DNA of 64,000 bases from Desulfovibrio sp. G11 (GTDB lineage: Bacteria; Desulfobacterota; Desulfovibrionia; Desulfovibrionales; Desulfovibrionaceae), in the NCBI RefSeq assembly GCF_900243745.1, contig NZ_LT984798.1, positions 62,001-126,000 of the forward strand, in the 5' to 3' direction. Within the stretch, counting starts at the first letter, position 1; each line of letters begins with the position of its first letter. This document shows, piece by piece, positions 34,832 through 42,771 of the stretch. Both the position numbers and the translations under genes were made by a program. The notes under the pieces are model-generated. The model did not search any database. It had not been told where the DNA came from and saw only the letters and a program-made list of their open reading frames with translations.

Positions 34832-36094
34832 CATTGCTGTCCGGCTAAGGGTTAAGAAAAAAGTCCAAAATCTCAATGCGATGTGGTATAAAGAGTTTGC
34901 GAAAAACTTTGCCACACAAGGAGATTTTGGACATGAGTCACCATAATACACTTTTCTCCCAGATGCTATCTCTGATTCCCAGACATGTTTTTCAAAAGCT
35001 CGAACACCGGCACAAAGTAGGGCGGGCCTCACGCAAATTCGGCTTCAAGGAGCAGTTCACCGCCATGGCCTTTATTCAGCTTGCCGCGAGGCGTTCCATG
35101 CGTGACGGGCTCCGGTGTCTGGCTGCCGCCGGAAACCGCCTGTACCATTGGGGCCTGAAAAACGTGCCCCGCTCGACTTTCGCCGACGCCAACAATTCAA
35201 GGCCCGTGGGCTTTTTCAAGGACTTGTTCGCTGAAATGTACGGACTTTGCCAGCCGCATGCGCCTCGTCACAAATTTCGCTTCAAGTGCAAACTGTACAG
35301 CATGGACGCTACCACCATCAGCCTTTGCCTGTCCGTCTTCCCCTGGGCATCGTTCCGGCGGAACAAAGCCGGGGTGAAGGTAAATACCGTGCTTGATCAC
35401 GATGGCTACATCCCTGCCTTCGTCGATATCAGCAATGCCAAAACCCACGAAAGCCGCATGGCCAAAAGCCTTTCGCTGCCAAAAGGCTCCATTGTGACCT
35501 TTGACAAAGGCTATATAGCCTATTCCTGGTTTCAGCTTTTGGCGACAAAGGGCATCTTCTTCGTCACGCGCCTCAAAGATAACGCCGTATTCAAGCTGCT
35601 GGAACGCCGTCCTGTCAATCGTAAAACAGGCGTCACCTCTGACCATATTATCGAAGTGAAAAACAGTCGGGGAAAAACCTTGCGCTTACGCCGAATAGGC
35701 TACAGGGATGCCAAAACCGGGAAGCGTTACGAGTTCTTGACCAACCACTTTCGCCTGTCAGCGAAAACCATTGCCGACATTTACAAAGAGCGCTGGCAAA
35801 TCGAAATATTCTTCCGTGAAGTCAAACAAAATCTGCACATCAAAAGCTTTGTCGGGCGCTCTGAGAACGCTGTGCTCATCCAAATTTACACGGCCCTGAC
35901 AGTGTATTTGCTCATGGCGTACCAAAAAATCCTGAGCAAACTTAAGCTGTCGGTGCAGCAATTATTCGAGCTCATTTGCGTGAATTTGTTCGGCAAAGAC
36001 TCCCTGGAAGAACTCCTGAAACCGCGAAGATCAAAAACTCAAAACTCTTACAGTCTCAGCCTATTAGCTATGGTTGCTTAGCCGGACAGCATTG
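34832..36094 (+). mobile_element. IS4-type insertion sequence, copy 3 (diverged relative)
   Basis: A 1263-bp element whose ends (CATTGCTGTCCGGCTAAG and CAATGCTGTCCGGCTAAG) match those of the other copies. The 9-bp target duplication is ATCGTTTCC (34823-34831 and 36095-36103). The interior differs from copies 1, 2 and 4 at many silent and some coding positions, so it is a separate isoform. Confidence 0.95.
34933..36081 (+). CDS. IS4-family transposase, copy 3
   Basis: A 382-residue DDE transposase with the same motifs as copy 1 (LYSMDATT, VTFDKGY, YKERWQIEIFFREVK). It begins at an ATG at 34933 with AAGGAG ten bases before it. It has one extra residue relative to copy 1 (EVKNSRGK against DVSSRGK) and scattered substitutions, mostly conservative. 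The frame is complete, so this copy could move on its own. Confidence 0.93.
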   Translation: MSHHNTLFSQMLSLIPRHVFQKLEHRHKVGRASRKFGFKEQFTAMAFIQLAARRSMRDGLRCLAAAGNRLYHWGLKNVPRSTFADANNSRPVGFFKDLFAEMYGLCQPHAPRHKFRFKCKLYSMDATTISLCLSVFPWASFRRNKAGVKVNTVLDHDGYIPAFVDISNAKTHESRMAKSLSLPKGSIVTFDKGYIAYSWFQLLATKGIFFVTRLKDNAVFKLLERRPVNRKTGVTSDHIIEVKNSRGKTLRLRRIGYRDAKTGKRYEFLTNHFRLSAKTIADIYKERWQIEIFFREVKQNLHIKSFVGRSENAVLIQIYTALTVYLLMAYQKILSKLKLSVQQLFELICVNLFGKDSLEELLKPRRSKTQNSYSLSLLAMVA

Positions 36095-36640
36095 ATCGTT
36101 TCCATAAAAATGCAGAACGATGAAATGCGCGAACAGCGCAAAGAATTGCAAAAACAGAAAAAAATCGCCCTGCTTTACCACAGGGAAAGAATGTTCCTGC
36201 TGCTTATGGATGAATTTAAAAAATCCCGCGAACGCCGGTTTACCAGCGCTGATGTGCGGGTGATCATCCATGAATGTCTGGACTGCCAGATGCCAGATAA
36301 GGTCGCTGCCGTCACTGTGGCCGCTCTGGTGGCCGAAGTGGAGGGCCTGCTCACGGGAACACCGAAAGAAACTCCACTGCTGCAAACCTTGAACCGTAGA
36401 ATCTTCCGCCATGAACTGTGCGAAGTTTTTATAAAAACTTTCCGACAGGCTGCCGACAGCGTCAAAAAATTCGATCCTGCCAGCCGGGGAGAGTATTATG
36501 ACATCCTGTGCAACAGCATGTCTGATGCGGAAGAGGCACTGCTGTTTTTGTGCTATGTCGCCCGTTACGGTGCTCAAACGACAGACAATCCGCAGGCCAT
36601 GAAGCTGCGCGAAAGTTTTGATGAAATCAAAGCCAGGCTT

Positions 36641-36746
36641 TAGAGCACTTCACACTTGAAATGCTCTACAAGGATTTGTCTCCAAATCCTTGTAGCCCAA
36701 TGATTGTAGAGCGGCTTTGCCGACCGTTAAGCAATCATTTGAAACG
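36641..36746. repeat. Three-hairpin dispersed repeat, copy 2
   Basis: The same three stem-loops as copy 1, with one change in the first (GAGCACTTCA) and the right end missing after the third stem. Its first bases TAG form the stop codon of the PutAbiC-like gene, so it lies directly behind that gene. Confidence 0.8.
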
Positions 36747-36866
36747 GCAACAGGCCCTAAGGGACGAACCAGGACGGCTTTTGAGGGGGATCCCCTGAAC
36801 GCAAAAACATGGCCGCTCTTACAGGCGTAATCCCCATGTGGTGGAGAAAAAACCTGTTGCTCCCGT

Positions 36867-36897
36867 AAAAAAGGGAAAGCCCCGGTGGCGCCGGGGC
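36867..36897 (-). terminator. Rho-independent terminator of the candidate small RNA
   Basis: On the minus strand GCCCCGG pairs with CCGGGGC around CGCCA and is followed by TTTCCCTTTTTT. Confidence 0.7.
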
Positions 36898-36921
36898 AAT
36901 CAGGGATGTGTAAGCAGTTGC
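36867..36921 (-). ncRNA. Candidate small RNA of about 55 nt
   Basis: A promoter at 36928-36956 would start transcription near 36921, and the strong terminator ends it near 36867. The short product has no open frame with a ribosome site. Nothing downstream on this strand needs a leader, so a free-standing small RNA is more likely than an attenuator. It has no known family that I recognise. Confidence 0.4.
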
Positions 36922-36927
36922 CAAGAG

Positions 36928-36956
36928 ACTATGCCCCAACACGGCATCGCTGTCAA
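36928..36956 (-). promoter_or_regulatory. Sigma-70-type promoter of the candidate small RNA
   Basis: Minus-strand TTGACA (36951-36956), a 17-bp spacer and CATAGT (36928-36933). The -35 is the consensus hexamer. Confidence 0.55.
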
Positions 36957-37134
36957 CATAGTACACCAGTTGTTGTTTTATTTTAAAATCATTATACTAA
37001 TTTTCCCGATGCGCGGTAAGGTATACGCAAAGTATTCACGACGCTTGCGACCGTCCTGAACAGGGCGCCACCAACATGCTCATTCGGGTTGAACCGGCAA
37101 TACGCAAGATGATTTTTAACACCCTGTATCCAGA

Positions 37135-37171
37135 CAAAAAAAGGAGCTACAGGGTTTACCTGTAACTCCTT
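37135..37171 (-). terminator. Rho-independent terminator of tRNA-Pro
   Basis: Minus-strand stem AAGGAGTTACAGG/CCTGTAGCTCCTT with one G-T pair, a short loop and a run of eight T. It begins eight bases past the tRNA 3' end. Confidence 0.85.
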
Positions 37172-37179
37172 GATTTTTT

Positions 37180-37257
37180 TGGTCGGGATGGCGCGATTTG
37201 AACGCGCGGCCTCAGCGTCCCGAACGCTGCGCTCTAGCCAAGCTGAGCCACATCCCG
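37180..37257 (-). tRNA. tRNA-Pro (anticodon CGG)
   Basis: Minus-strand cloverleaf of 78 nt. CGGGATG pairs with CATCCCG; the anticodon stem CAGCG/CGCTG closes TTCGGGA, giving CGG. The T arm has GTTCAAATC, and ACCA is encoded at the 3' end. IS30-B lies only about 55 bp upstream of the gene. Confidence 0.96.
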
Positions 37258-37268
37258 TCGAGAAAGGC

Positions 37269-37297
37269 AAGATATGCGAGACACGTAATTTTTGCAA
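37269..37297 (-). promoter_or_regulatory. Promoter of tRNA-Pro, just downstream of an IS30 end
   Basis: Minus-strand TTGCAA (37292-37297), a 17-bp spacer and TATCTT (37269-37274). IS30-B ends at 37313, 15 bp upstream of the -35 element, so native upstream sequence, including any UP element, has been displaced. Confidence 0.55.
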
Positions 37298-37970
37298 GCC
37301 ATTTTTTATTTGCGCGGTTTCAAGTTCAAAGTGCAACACCCAGTCCTTGGGTATTGGCGTCTTCTAAAAAAACTTCATAGGGTGTCTTAAACCCAAGGCA
37401 TTTTCTAGGCCGCCAGTTCAAGCGGCACATTGCCGCTATGATCTCATCTTGCGTGACCGATGCCAAGCTTACCCCCTTGGGGAAGTATTGGCGTAGAAGG
37501 CCATTGGAGTTCTCGTTCAAGCCACGCTCCCACGAATGGTAGGGGTGCGCAAAAAATCCCTGAGCCTCGAGTGTAGCTGACACATCGGCATGGTAGCTGA
37601 ACTCCTTGCCGTTATCATAGGTAATAGTCTGAACAAAGTCCTTAATGGGTGTCAAGAGTCCTTCAATGACCCGCCTTACTTCGCTGGCGCTTTTGTTGGG
37701 AGCCTTGCCAAACAGGAAAAGACGACTTTTACGCTCTGCAAGTGTCACCAAAACGGGGCCTCCTTTACTGCCTTCAACGGTATCAGCCTCCCAATCACCA
37801 AGGCGTGAGCGCTCGGCAACAATGGACGGGCGTATGTCTATGCTGATACGCCCCTTGATTTGACCTCGTCTGTCGGGTTTGCCATATCGTCGTTTGCGTT
37901 TGCGCTGGCAGCGCAAATGGCTGTGCAGCGTTCCTCCTCGTTTTTTGTCCGCCAGAATGTACTGGTAAAT

Positions 37971-39230
37971 CAATGTTGTCCGGTTAAGCACCCATAGCTA
38001 ACAGGCTATAACTATAGGTGTTTATAGTTTTTCGTCTTCGCGGATTCAGAAGTTCTTCCAGAGAATCCTTGCCGAACAGATTCAAGCAAATGAGCTCGAA
38101 GAGTTGTTGCACCGACAGCCCAAGCTTGCTCAGGAATTTCTGATAGGCCAGGAGTAAATACACGGTCAGGGCCGTATAAATCTGGATGTGCACCGCATTC
38201 TCCGAGCGCCCGACAAAGCTTTTAATATGCAGATTTTGTTTGACTTCGCGGAAGAATATTTCAATTTGCCAGCGTTCTTTATAGATATCAGCAATTGTCT
38301 TGGCGGACAGGCGGAAATGGTTGGTCAAAAATTCGTACCGTTTGCCGGTTTTCGCATCGCGATAGCCGATTCTGCGTAGACGAGTGGTTTTTCCCCGGCT
38401 GCTCACGTCAATGATGTGATCGGACGTGACCCCGGTTTTCCGGTCTACGGCGCGGCGATCAACGAGCTTATAGGCAGCATTGCTCTTCAGTCGGGTTACG
38501 AAGAAAATGCCCTTCGCGGTCAACATGCGAAACCAGGAATAGCAGATATAGCCTTTATCGAAGGTGACGATGGAACCCTTTGGCAATGAAAGACTTTTGG
38601 CCATGCGGCTTTCGTGGGTTTTGGCATTGTTGATATCGAGAAAAGCGGGAATGTAGCCATCGTGGTCAAGCACGGTATTTACTTTCACGCCAGCCTTGTT
38701 CCGCCGGAACGACGCCCAGGGAAAGATGGACAGGCATAGGCTGATGGTGGTGGCGTCCATGCTGTACAGCTTGCACTTGAAGCGGAATTTGTGACGAGGC
38801 GCACGAAGATGGCACAGGCCATACATTTCAGCGAACAGGTCTTTGAAAAATTCCACAGGCCTTGAATTGTTGGCATCGGCAACCGTGGAACGCGCTACTG
38901 ATTTCAAGCCGAGGTGATACAGCCGTCTCTTGGCCGCCTCCAAGGCGCGAAGCCCATCGCGTAAAGAGCGCCTTGCAGCGAGTTGGATAAAGGCCATGAC
39001 GGTGAATTGCTCCTTGAATCCAAATTGGCGTGAAGAGCGGCCAGTTTTGTGCTTGCGTTCGAGTTTTTCAAAAACATGTCCCGGTATCAGGGATAGCAGT
39101 TGAGAGAAGAGTGTAGTATGATGGCTCAAGTCCAAAATCTCCTTGTGTGGCAAGTTGTTGTGGTAACTTCTTATACCACATACTGCTGAGATTTTGGACT
39201 TTTTTGTTACCCCTTAGCCGGACAGCAATG
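37971..39230 (-). mobile_element. IS4-type insertion sequence, copy 4, nested in IS30-B
   Basis: A 1260-bp element with the usual ends and a 9-bp target duplication CTGGTAAAT at 37962-37970 and 39231-39239. It is almost identical to copy 1 and lies in the opposite orientation to it. It must have arrived after IS30-B. Confidence 0.95.
37984..39129 (-). CDS. IS4-family transposase, copy 4
   Basis: A 381-residue DDE transposase identical in protein sequence to copy 1 as far as I can see; the one base change I noticed (CCG for CCA near the end) is silent. The start is a TTG at 39129 with AAGGAG ten bases upstream. The frame is intact. Confidence 0.93.
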   Translation of the reverse strand: MSHHTTLFSQLLSLIPGHVFEKLERKHKTGRSSRQFGFKEQFTVMAFIQLAARRSLRDGLRALEAAKRRLYHLGLKSVARSTVADANNSRPVEFFKDLFAEMYGLCHLRAPRHKFRFKCKLYSMDATTISLCLSIFPWASFRRNKAGVKVNTVLDHDGYIPAFLDINNAKTHESRMAKSLSLPKGSIVTFDKGYICYSWFRMLTAKGIFFVTRLKSNAAYKLVDRRAVDRKTGVTSDHIIDVSSRGKTTRLRRIGYRDAKTGKRYEFLTNHFRLSAKTIADIYKERWQIEIFFREVKQNLHIKSFVGRSENAVHIQIYTALTVYLLLAYQKFLSKLGLSVQQLFELICLNLFGKDSLEELLNPRRRKTINTYSYSLLAMGA

Positions 39231-39740
39231 CTGGTAAATCCATTCATGACTGAGGGCAAAACCTTTGCGTTTGAGAACTCCAGAGATTTGCTCCGGACTG
39301 AAGTCCTGGTGCAGACACTGTTCAACATACGTCCATACCTCAAGGCTAATGCGCTTCTTCCCTTTACTGGTCTGCCTTTTCTGACTGCGCTTGTGTGCCT
39401 GCCTGTAGCGGTAGCCACGCGCCCCGGTATTTCGCGCAAGTTCGCGGCTTACAGTTGAGACGCTACGGCCTATCGCTTTGGCTATGGCCCTCAGTGACGT
39501 TCCACTTTTCACTGCCTGGCAGATGTAGTACCGTTCTTCCCTGGCAAGGTGTGCATAGCCCATACGCCCCTCAATCTTTGGTTGGATGGAGAGGCTAAAG
39601 GGCTATACCACCTTGCCTTTTCATTCAACCTTGAGGGTGTTGCACTTGCAAGTTGAATCCGCCTTGTAAAAAAATAAGGCCTGACGTAGCATGACGTTGG
39701 CCTTTGGAGGCATAAAATCTTTGCGGAGCGAGCAGCCTGT

Positions 39741-40811
39741 ATGATCCGTGTTCTTGTAGTCGACGATTCCACTTTTATGCGAAATGCCATTACCGCCCTG
39801 CTGGAACAGGATCCAGAAATCAAGGTTGCCGGTACTGCCAAAGATGGATTGGAAGCCCTGAAAAAAGCCGAAGAACTAGATGCGGACGTCATGACCCTGG
39901 ATGTGGAAATGCCGCGTCTTGACGGCCTGGGGACCCTCCAGCGGCTTATGAAGGCCACCCCCATGCCGGTACTCATGATCAGCTCTCTGACCGAAAGTGG
40001 CGCAGAAAGCACCTTAAAAGCTATGGAGTACGGCGCACTGGACTTTATTCCCAAAAATATGAGCAATGATCGTGATGCCTTCGGCGCGGAACTGCGGCGC
40101 AAGGTCACGGCTCTGGCACGCCGCAAAACGATTATCCGTCTCAAGTACCGCCGTATCAACAATATCCCCATGCCGGCCGCCACGCCGCGCACACAGCCGC
40201 AGCAGCCCGCCGATTATGTGCAGACTCCCTGCCCCGGGCCGCGCGATCTGGTAGTTATCGGCGTGTCCACCGGGGGGCCGCCGGTGGTGCAAAAAATACT
40301 TTCTGCCCTGCCTCCGGACATTCCGGCCTGCTTCCTGATTGCACAGCATATGCCCGCAGCCTTTACCGGCCCTTTTGCCAAAAGGCTCGACAGCGTATGC
40401 CGCATAGACGTCACTGAAGCGCAGGACGGCGATCGTTTGAAGAACGGACACGCCTACGTCTGTCCCGGCGGCAGGCACATAAGCGTCCGCATGCGCGGTC
40501 CCCTGCCCGAAGTGGCTGTGACCGAAGAGCCGCGCGACGCCCTTTACAAGCCCACGGTCAACCTGCTTATGGAAAGTGCGGGCAAGCTTATGGGGCGCCG
40601 CACCCTGGGCGTCATGCTCACGGGCATGGGTTCGGACGGATGTGAGGGCGCAAGGGTTTTGAGAGAAAAAGGCGGCTGCCTCATTGCCCAGAATGAAGCC
40701 TCTTGTGTAGTGTACGGCATGCCCAAGGCAGTAGTGGACGCCAAGCTTGCAAACCAGATTCTCGACGCCGACGACATAGCCCAGGCCATCATGACGATAA
40801 TCAGAGGCTGA
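39741..40811 (+). CDS. cheB: Chemoreceptor methylesterase CheB
   Basis: Removes methyl groups from (or deamidates) chemoreceptors when phosphorylated. The 356-residue protein has an N-terminal receiver domain (VVDDSTFMRN, phospho-site Asp in MTLDVEMPRLDG) and a C-terminal methylesterase domain from about residue 165. The catalytic Ser is in GVSTGGPP, the His in AQHMP and the Asp in LTGMGSDG. It starts the chemotaxis operon. IS30-B ends 77 bp upstream, so its native promoter may be displaced. No chemoreceptor gene lies in the window. Confidence 0.95.
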   Translation: MIRVLVVDDSTFMRNAITALLEQDPEIKVAGTAKDGLEALKKAEELDADVMTLDVEMPRLDGLGTLQRLMKATPMPVLMISSLTESGAESTLKAMEYGALDFIPKNMSNDRDAFGAELRRKVTALARRKTIIRLKYRRINNIPMPAATPRTQPQQPADYVQTPCPGPRDLVVIGVSTGGPPVVQKILSALPPDIPACFLIAQHMPAAFTGPFAKRLDSVCRIDVTEAQDGDRLKNGHAYVCPGGRHISVRMRGPLPEVAVTEEPRDALYKPTVNLLMESAGKLMGRRTLGVMLTGMGSDGCEGARVLREKGGCLIAQNEASCVVYGMPKAVVDAKLANQILDADDIAQAIMTIIRG

Positions 40812-40837
40812 CCAGCAGCGCAGCAGGAAACGACACT

Positions 40838-42769
40838 ATGGAACATACGCTCAATACGTCTTCGCCCATTCTGGAAGCATTGCAGTCCAACGACAGCACG
40901 ACTATCCGCAATGCCGCCTTCAGTGCTGGCGACATGGTTTTGCAAGATGCCGTCCCCCTGCTTTGCGAGCATATCAAAAGCAGCAATATCGGCGTGCAGG
41001 AAGCGGCGGAATACGCCCTGCGCAAAATCCGCGGCCCGCACGTTGTCGCAGCCCTGCTGCCCCTGCTGCGCAGTGACGAAGCCCCGGTACGCAACGTAGC
41101 CATGGATATCTTGCGCGAAATCGGCAGCGACAGTATCGAGAGCATGCAGCCCTATCTGCAGGACGACGATCCCGACCTGCGCATCTTCATAGCCGACATT
41201 CTCGGGTACTGTCTCACGCATCAGGCGGCCATCCTGCTCGGCAAGGCGCTGCTGAAAGACCCGGAGGTCAACGTACGCTACCAGGCCGCTGTCAGCCTGG
41301 GCAATCAGGCTTTTCCCGAAGCTGTGGCTCCCCTGTGCCAAGCCATGCACGATGAGGAATGGGTGCAGTTTGCCGTGGTGGAAGCCCTTGCGAAAATCAA
41401 GGACCCCTCCGCCGCCAACGGCCTTGTAAAGCTGTTGCCCCAGGCCTCTCCCCTTGTAAGCTCGGCGATCGTTGACGCCCTGGGCGGCATGGGTGATGTA
41501 AAGGCCATTCCCCTGCTTTTCAGCTCTCTTGAAAATGTCAGTGTGCCCCTGCGCCACAAGATCGTCAAAGCCATCGTGCAGATTTTGAGCGGCCGGTCCC
41601 TGTCGCTTTTGTCCGCCAAATCGCAGGAACGTCTGCGTACATACCTGCTTGAAGCCCTCACGGACAATGATGACGACATCCTGCTGGCGGCCTTGCAAGG
41701 CCTGAGCGCCATAGGCCGCGAAGATGCCACCTCGGCCATTATCGACATGGCCCTGACACTGGATGTGGAGCGGCAGCCCGAGCTTTACGAAACTGCAATC
41801 CAGTCGCTTGCCTCCGTTGGCTACAACAATGTGCTGCGCGATGCCCTGCGCAGCCACGATGAACGCCGCGTTGCCATCGCTATGGAAGCCTGCCGCCTGC
41901 TTGATGACCACAGTCCTGTAGAAGATCTGAAAAATATCTACTGGCGGGTCAGTCCGGACCTGCGCCGTGCCGCAGCGGCCGAAGCGGCCCTGTTGGGCGA
42001 CTGTACCGATGCTCCGTTTTTCTTCTCTGTGGTTGAAGAGTCCGACGATGCAGAGGTTCTTAAAAGTGCCCTGGTTTTCTTTGGCAATCAGCACACCTGC
42101 CCTGAAGTGGAAGATGTGGTTTTTGCCCAGATTGACCACCGCTATGTGGACGTAAAGGAAATGGCGCTTGAAGCGTGCATCAACCTTCACAGCCCCAAGC
42201 TCAACGCCCGCTTCAAGGAAAGAGTGCTCAGCGACGACCCCATGCAGCGCATGATGGCCGTCTACGCTCTTGGGCGGTACAGTGTGACCGAGAATCTGGA
42301 AGAAATAACCAGAGCACTTGAAGATCCGTCGCCACGTGTCAGGCAGGTGGCGGTTGAGGCTTTTCAAAACATCGGCCCGCAGGCCGAAGCCTACCTGCCA
42401 AGCCTGATGACCCGCCTGATTGACGAAGATAAAGACGTGCGGGTGGCCCTGGTGGACCTGCTCGGGCAGATCGGCACTCCGGCTGTTATGCCGCATATCA
42501 TCTCTGCACTGGCTGACGACAATGACTGGGTAAGAATCCGGGCTATCGAGGCTTTGGGCGTACACAAAATTGCCGAAGCAGTCCCCACCCTGGCCCAGAT
42601 GCTGGAAAACGCCAGCCCCATGGTGACATTCAAGATTATAGAAGCCCTGGGCATGATCGGCGGCAATGTGGCTTTCACTGTGCTTCTGGGCATGATGGAT
42701 AATGAAGATCAAGAAATTCAGCATGCTGCGGCAGAAGCGGTGGCAGCCATACAGGCCGAACAGGAGTAG
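40838..42769 (+). CDS. HEAT-repeat protein of the chemotaxis operon
   Basis: A 643-residue protein made almost entirely of HEAT-like helical repeats of about 31 residues, for example VQEAAEYALRKIRGPHVV, DEEWVQFAVVEALAKIKDP and ASPMVTFKIIEALGMIGGN. There is no catalytic motif. Such scaffolds hold partner proteins; lying 26 bases behind cheB and two bases before cheR, it probably serves the local signalling complex. The start MEHTLN is chosen because AGGAA lies nine bases upstream. Confidence 0.85.
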   Translation: MEHTLNTSSPILEALQSNDSTTIRNAAFSAGDMVLQDAVPLLCEHIKSSNIGVQEAAEYALRKIRGPHVVAALLPLLRSDEAPVRNVAMDILREIGSDSIESMQPYLQDDDPDLRIFIADILGYCLTHQAAILLGKALLKDPEVNVRYQAAVSLGNQAFPEAVAPLCQAMHDEEWVQFAVVEALAKIKDPSAANGLVKLLPQASPLVSSAIVDALGGMGDVKAIPLLFSSLENVSVPLRHKIVKAIVQILSGRSLSLLSAKSQERLRTYLLEALTDNDDDILLAALQGLSAIGREDATSAIIDMALTLDVERQPELYETAIQSLASVGYNNVLRDALRSHDERRVAIAMEACRLLDDHSPVEDLKNIYWRVSPDLRRAAAAEAALLGDCTDAPFFFSVVEESDDAEVLKSALVFFGNQHTCPEVEDVVFAQIDHRYVDVKEMALEACINLHSPKLNARFKERVLSDDPMQRMMAVYALGRYSVTENLEEITRALEDPSPRVRQVAVEAFQNIGPQAEAYLPSLMTRLIDEDKDVRVALVDLLGQIGTPAVMPHIISALADDNDWVRIRAIEALGVHKIAEAVPTLAQMLENASPMVTFKIIEALGMIGGNVAFTVLLGMMDNEDQEIQHAAAEAVAAIQAEQE

Positions 42770-42771
42770 CC

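Larger units (their letters stand above)
34538..36643 (+). pseudogene. PutAbiC-like membrane protein gene, split by IS4-type copy 3
   Basis: The first part (34538-34831, GTG start with GGGGGA ahead) encodes 98 residues with two membrane segments (LLVLGIWSASAFGLYAF and FGVLNTLFSGLAFAGIIVS). The second part (36104-36643) encodes a coiled coil (EMREQRKELQKQKK) and a helical soluble domain. Removing the element and one 9-bp duplication ATCGTTTCC restores a 277-residue frame. The pattern FGDxFGxLNxLFSGLAFAG plus coiled coil is that of putative phage abortive-infection proteins (PutAbiC). A phage-defence role is inferred from the family name only. Confidence 0.75.
36747..37134. other. Gene-free region with a candidate small-RNA unit
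   Basis: Nearly 390 bp without a gene I can support. It holds a minus-strand promoter, a short transcribed stretch and a hairpin terminator (36867-36956), described separately. The part from 36957 to 37134 is AT-rich and shows nothing else. Confidence 0.5.
37326..39563 (-). pseudogene. IS30-family transposase, copy B, split by IS4-type copy 4
   Basis: The two parts (about 39240-39563 and 37326-37970) join in frame after removal of the IS4 element and one 9-bp duplication. The restored 322-residue protein matches copy A except for a Gly-to-Ser change in KKRISLEV. The break falls before the catalytic core, in the EWIYQYILADK segment, so this copy cannot make its own transposase. Confidence 0.92.
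37313..39663 (-). mobile_element. IS30-family insertion sequence, copy B, itself interrupted
   Basis: The ends and orientation are those of copy A. The 3-bp target duplication is TTG (37310-37312 and 39664-39666), different from that of copy A, so the two inserted separately. Without the nested IS4-type element and its duplication it is again 1082 bp. Confidence 0.93.

Noticed and set aside
36757-36966. A 69-codon minus-strand frame near the small-RNA unit
   Set aside because: It runs through the strong terminator and has no ribosome site.
33212-39663. A composite transposon bounded by the two IS30 copies
   Set aside because: Each copy has its own 3-bp target duplication, so they inserted independently.
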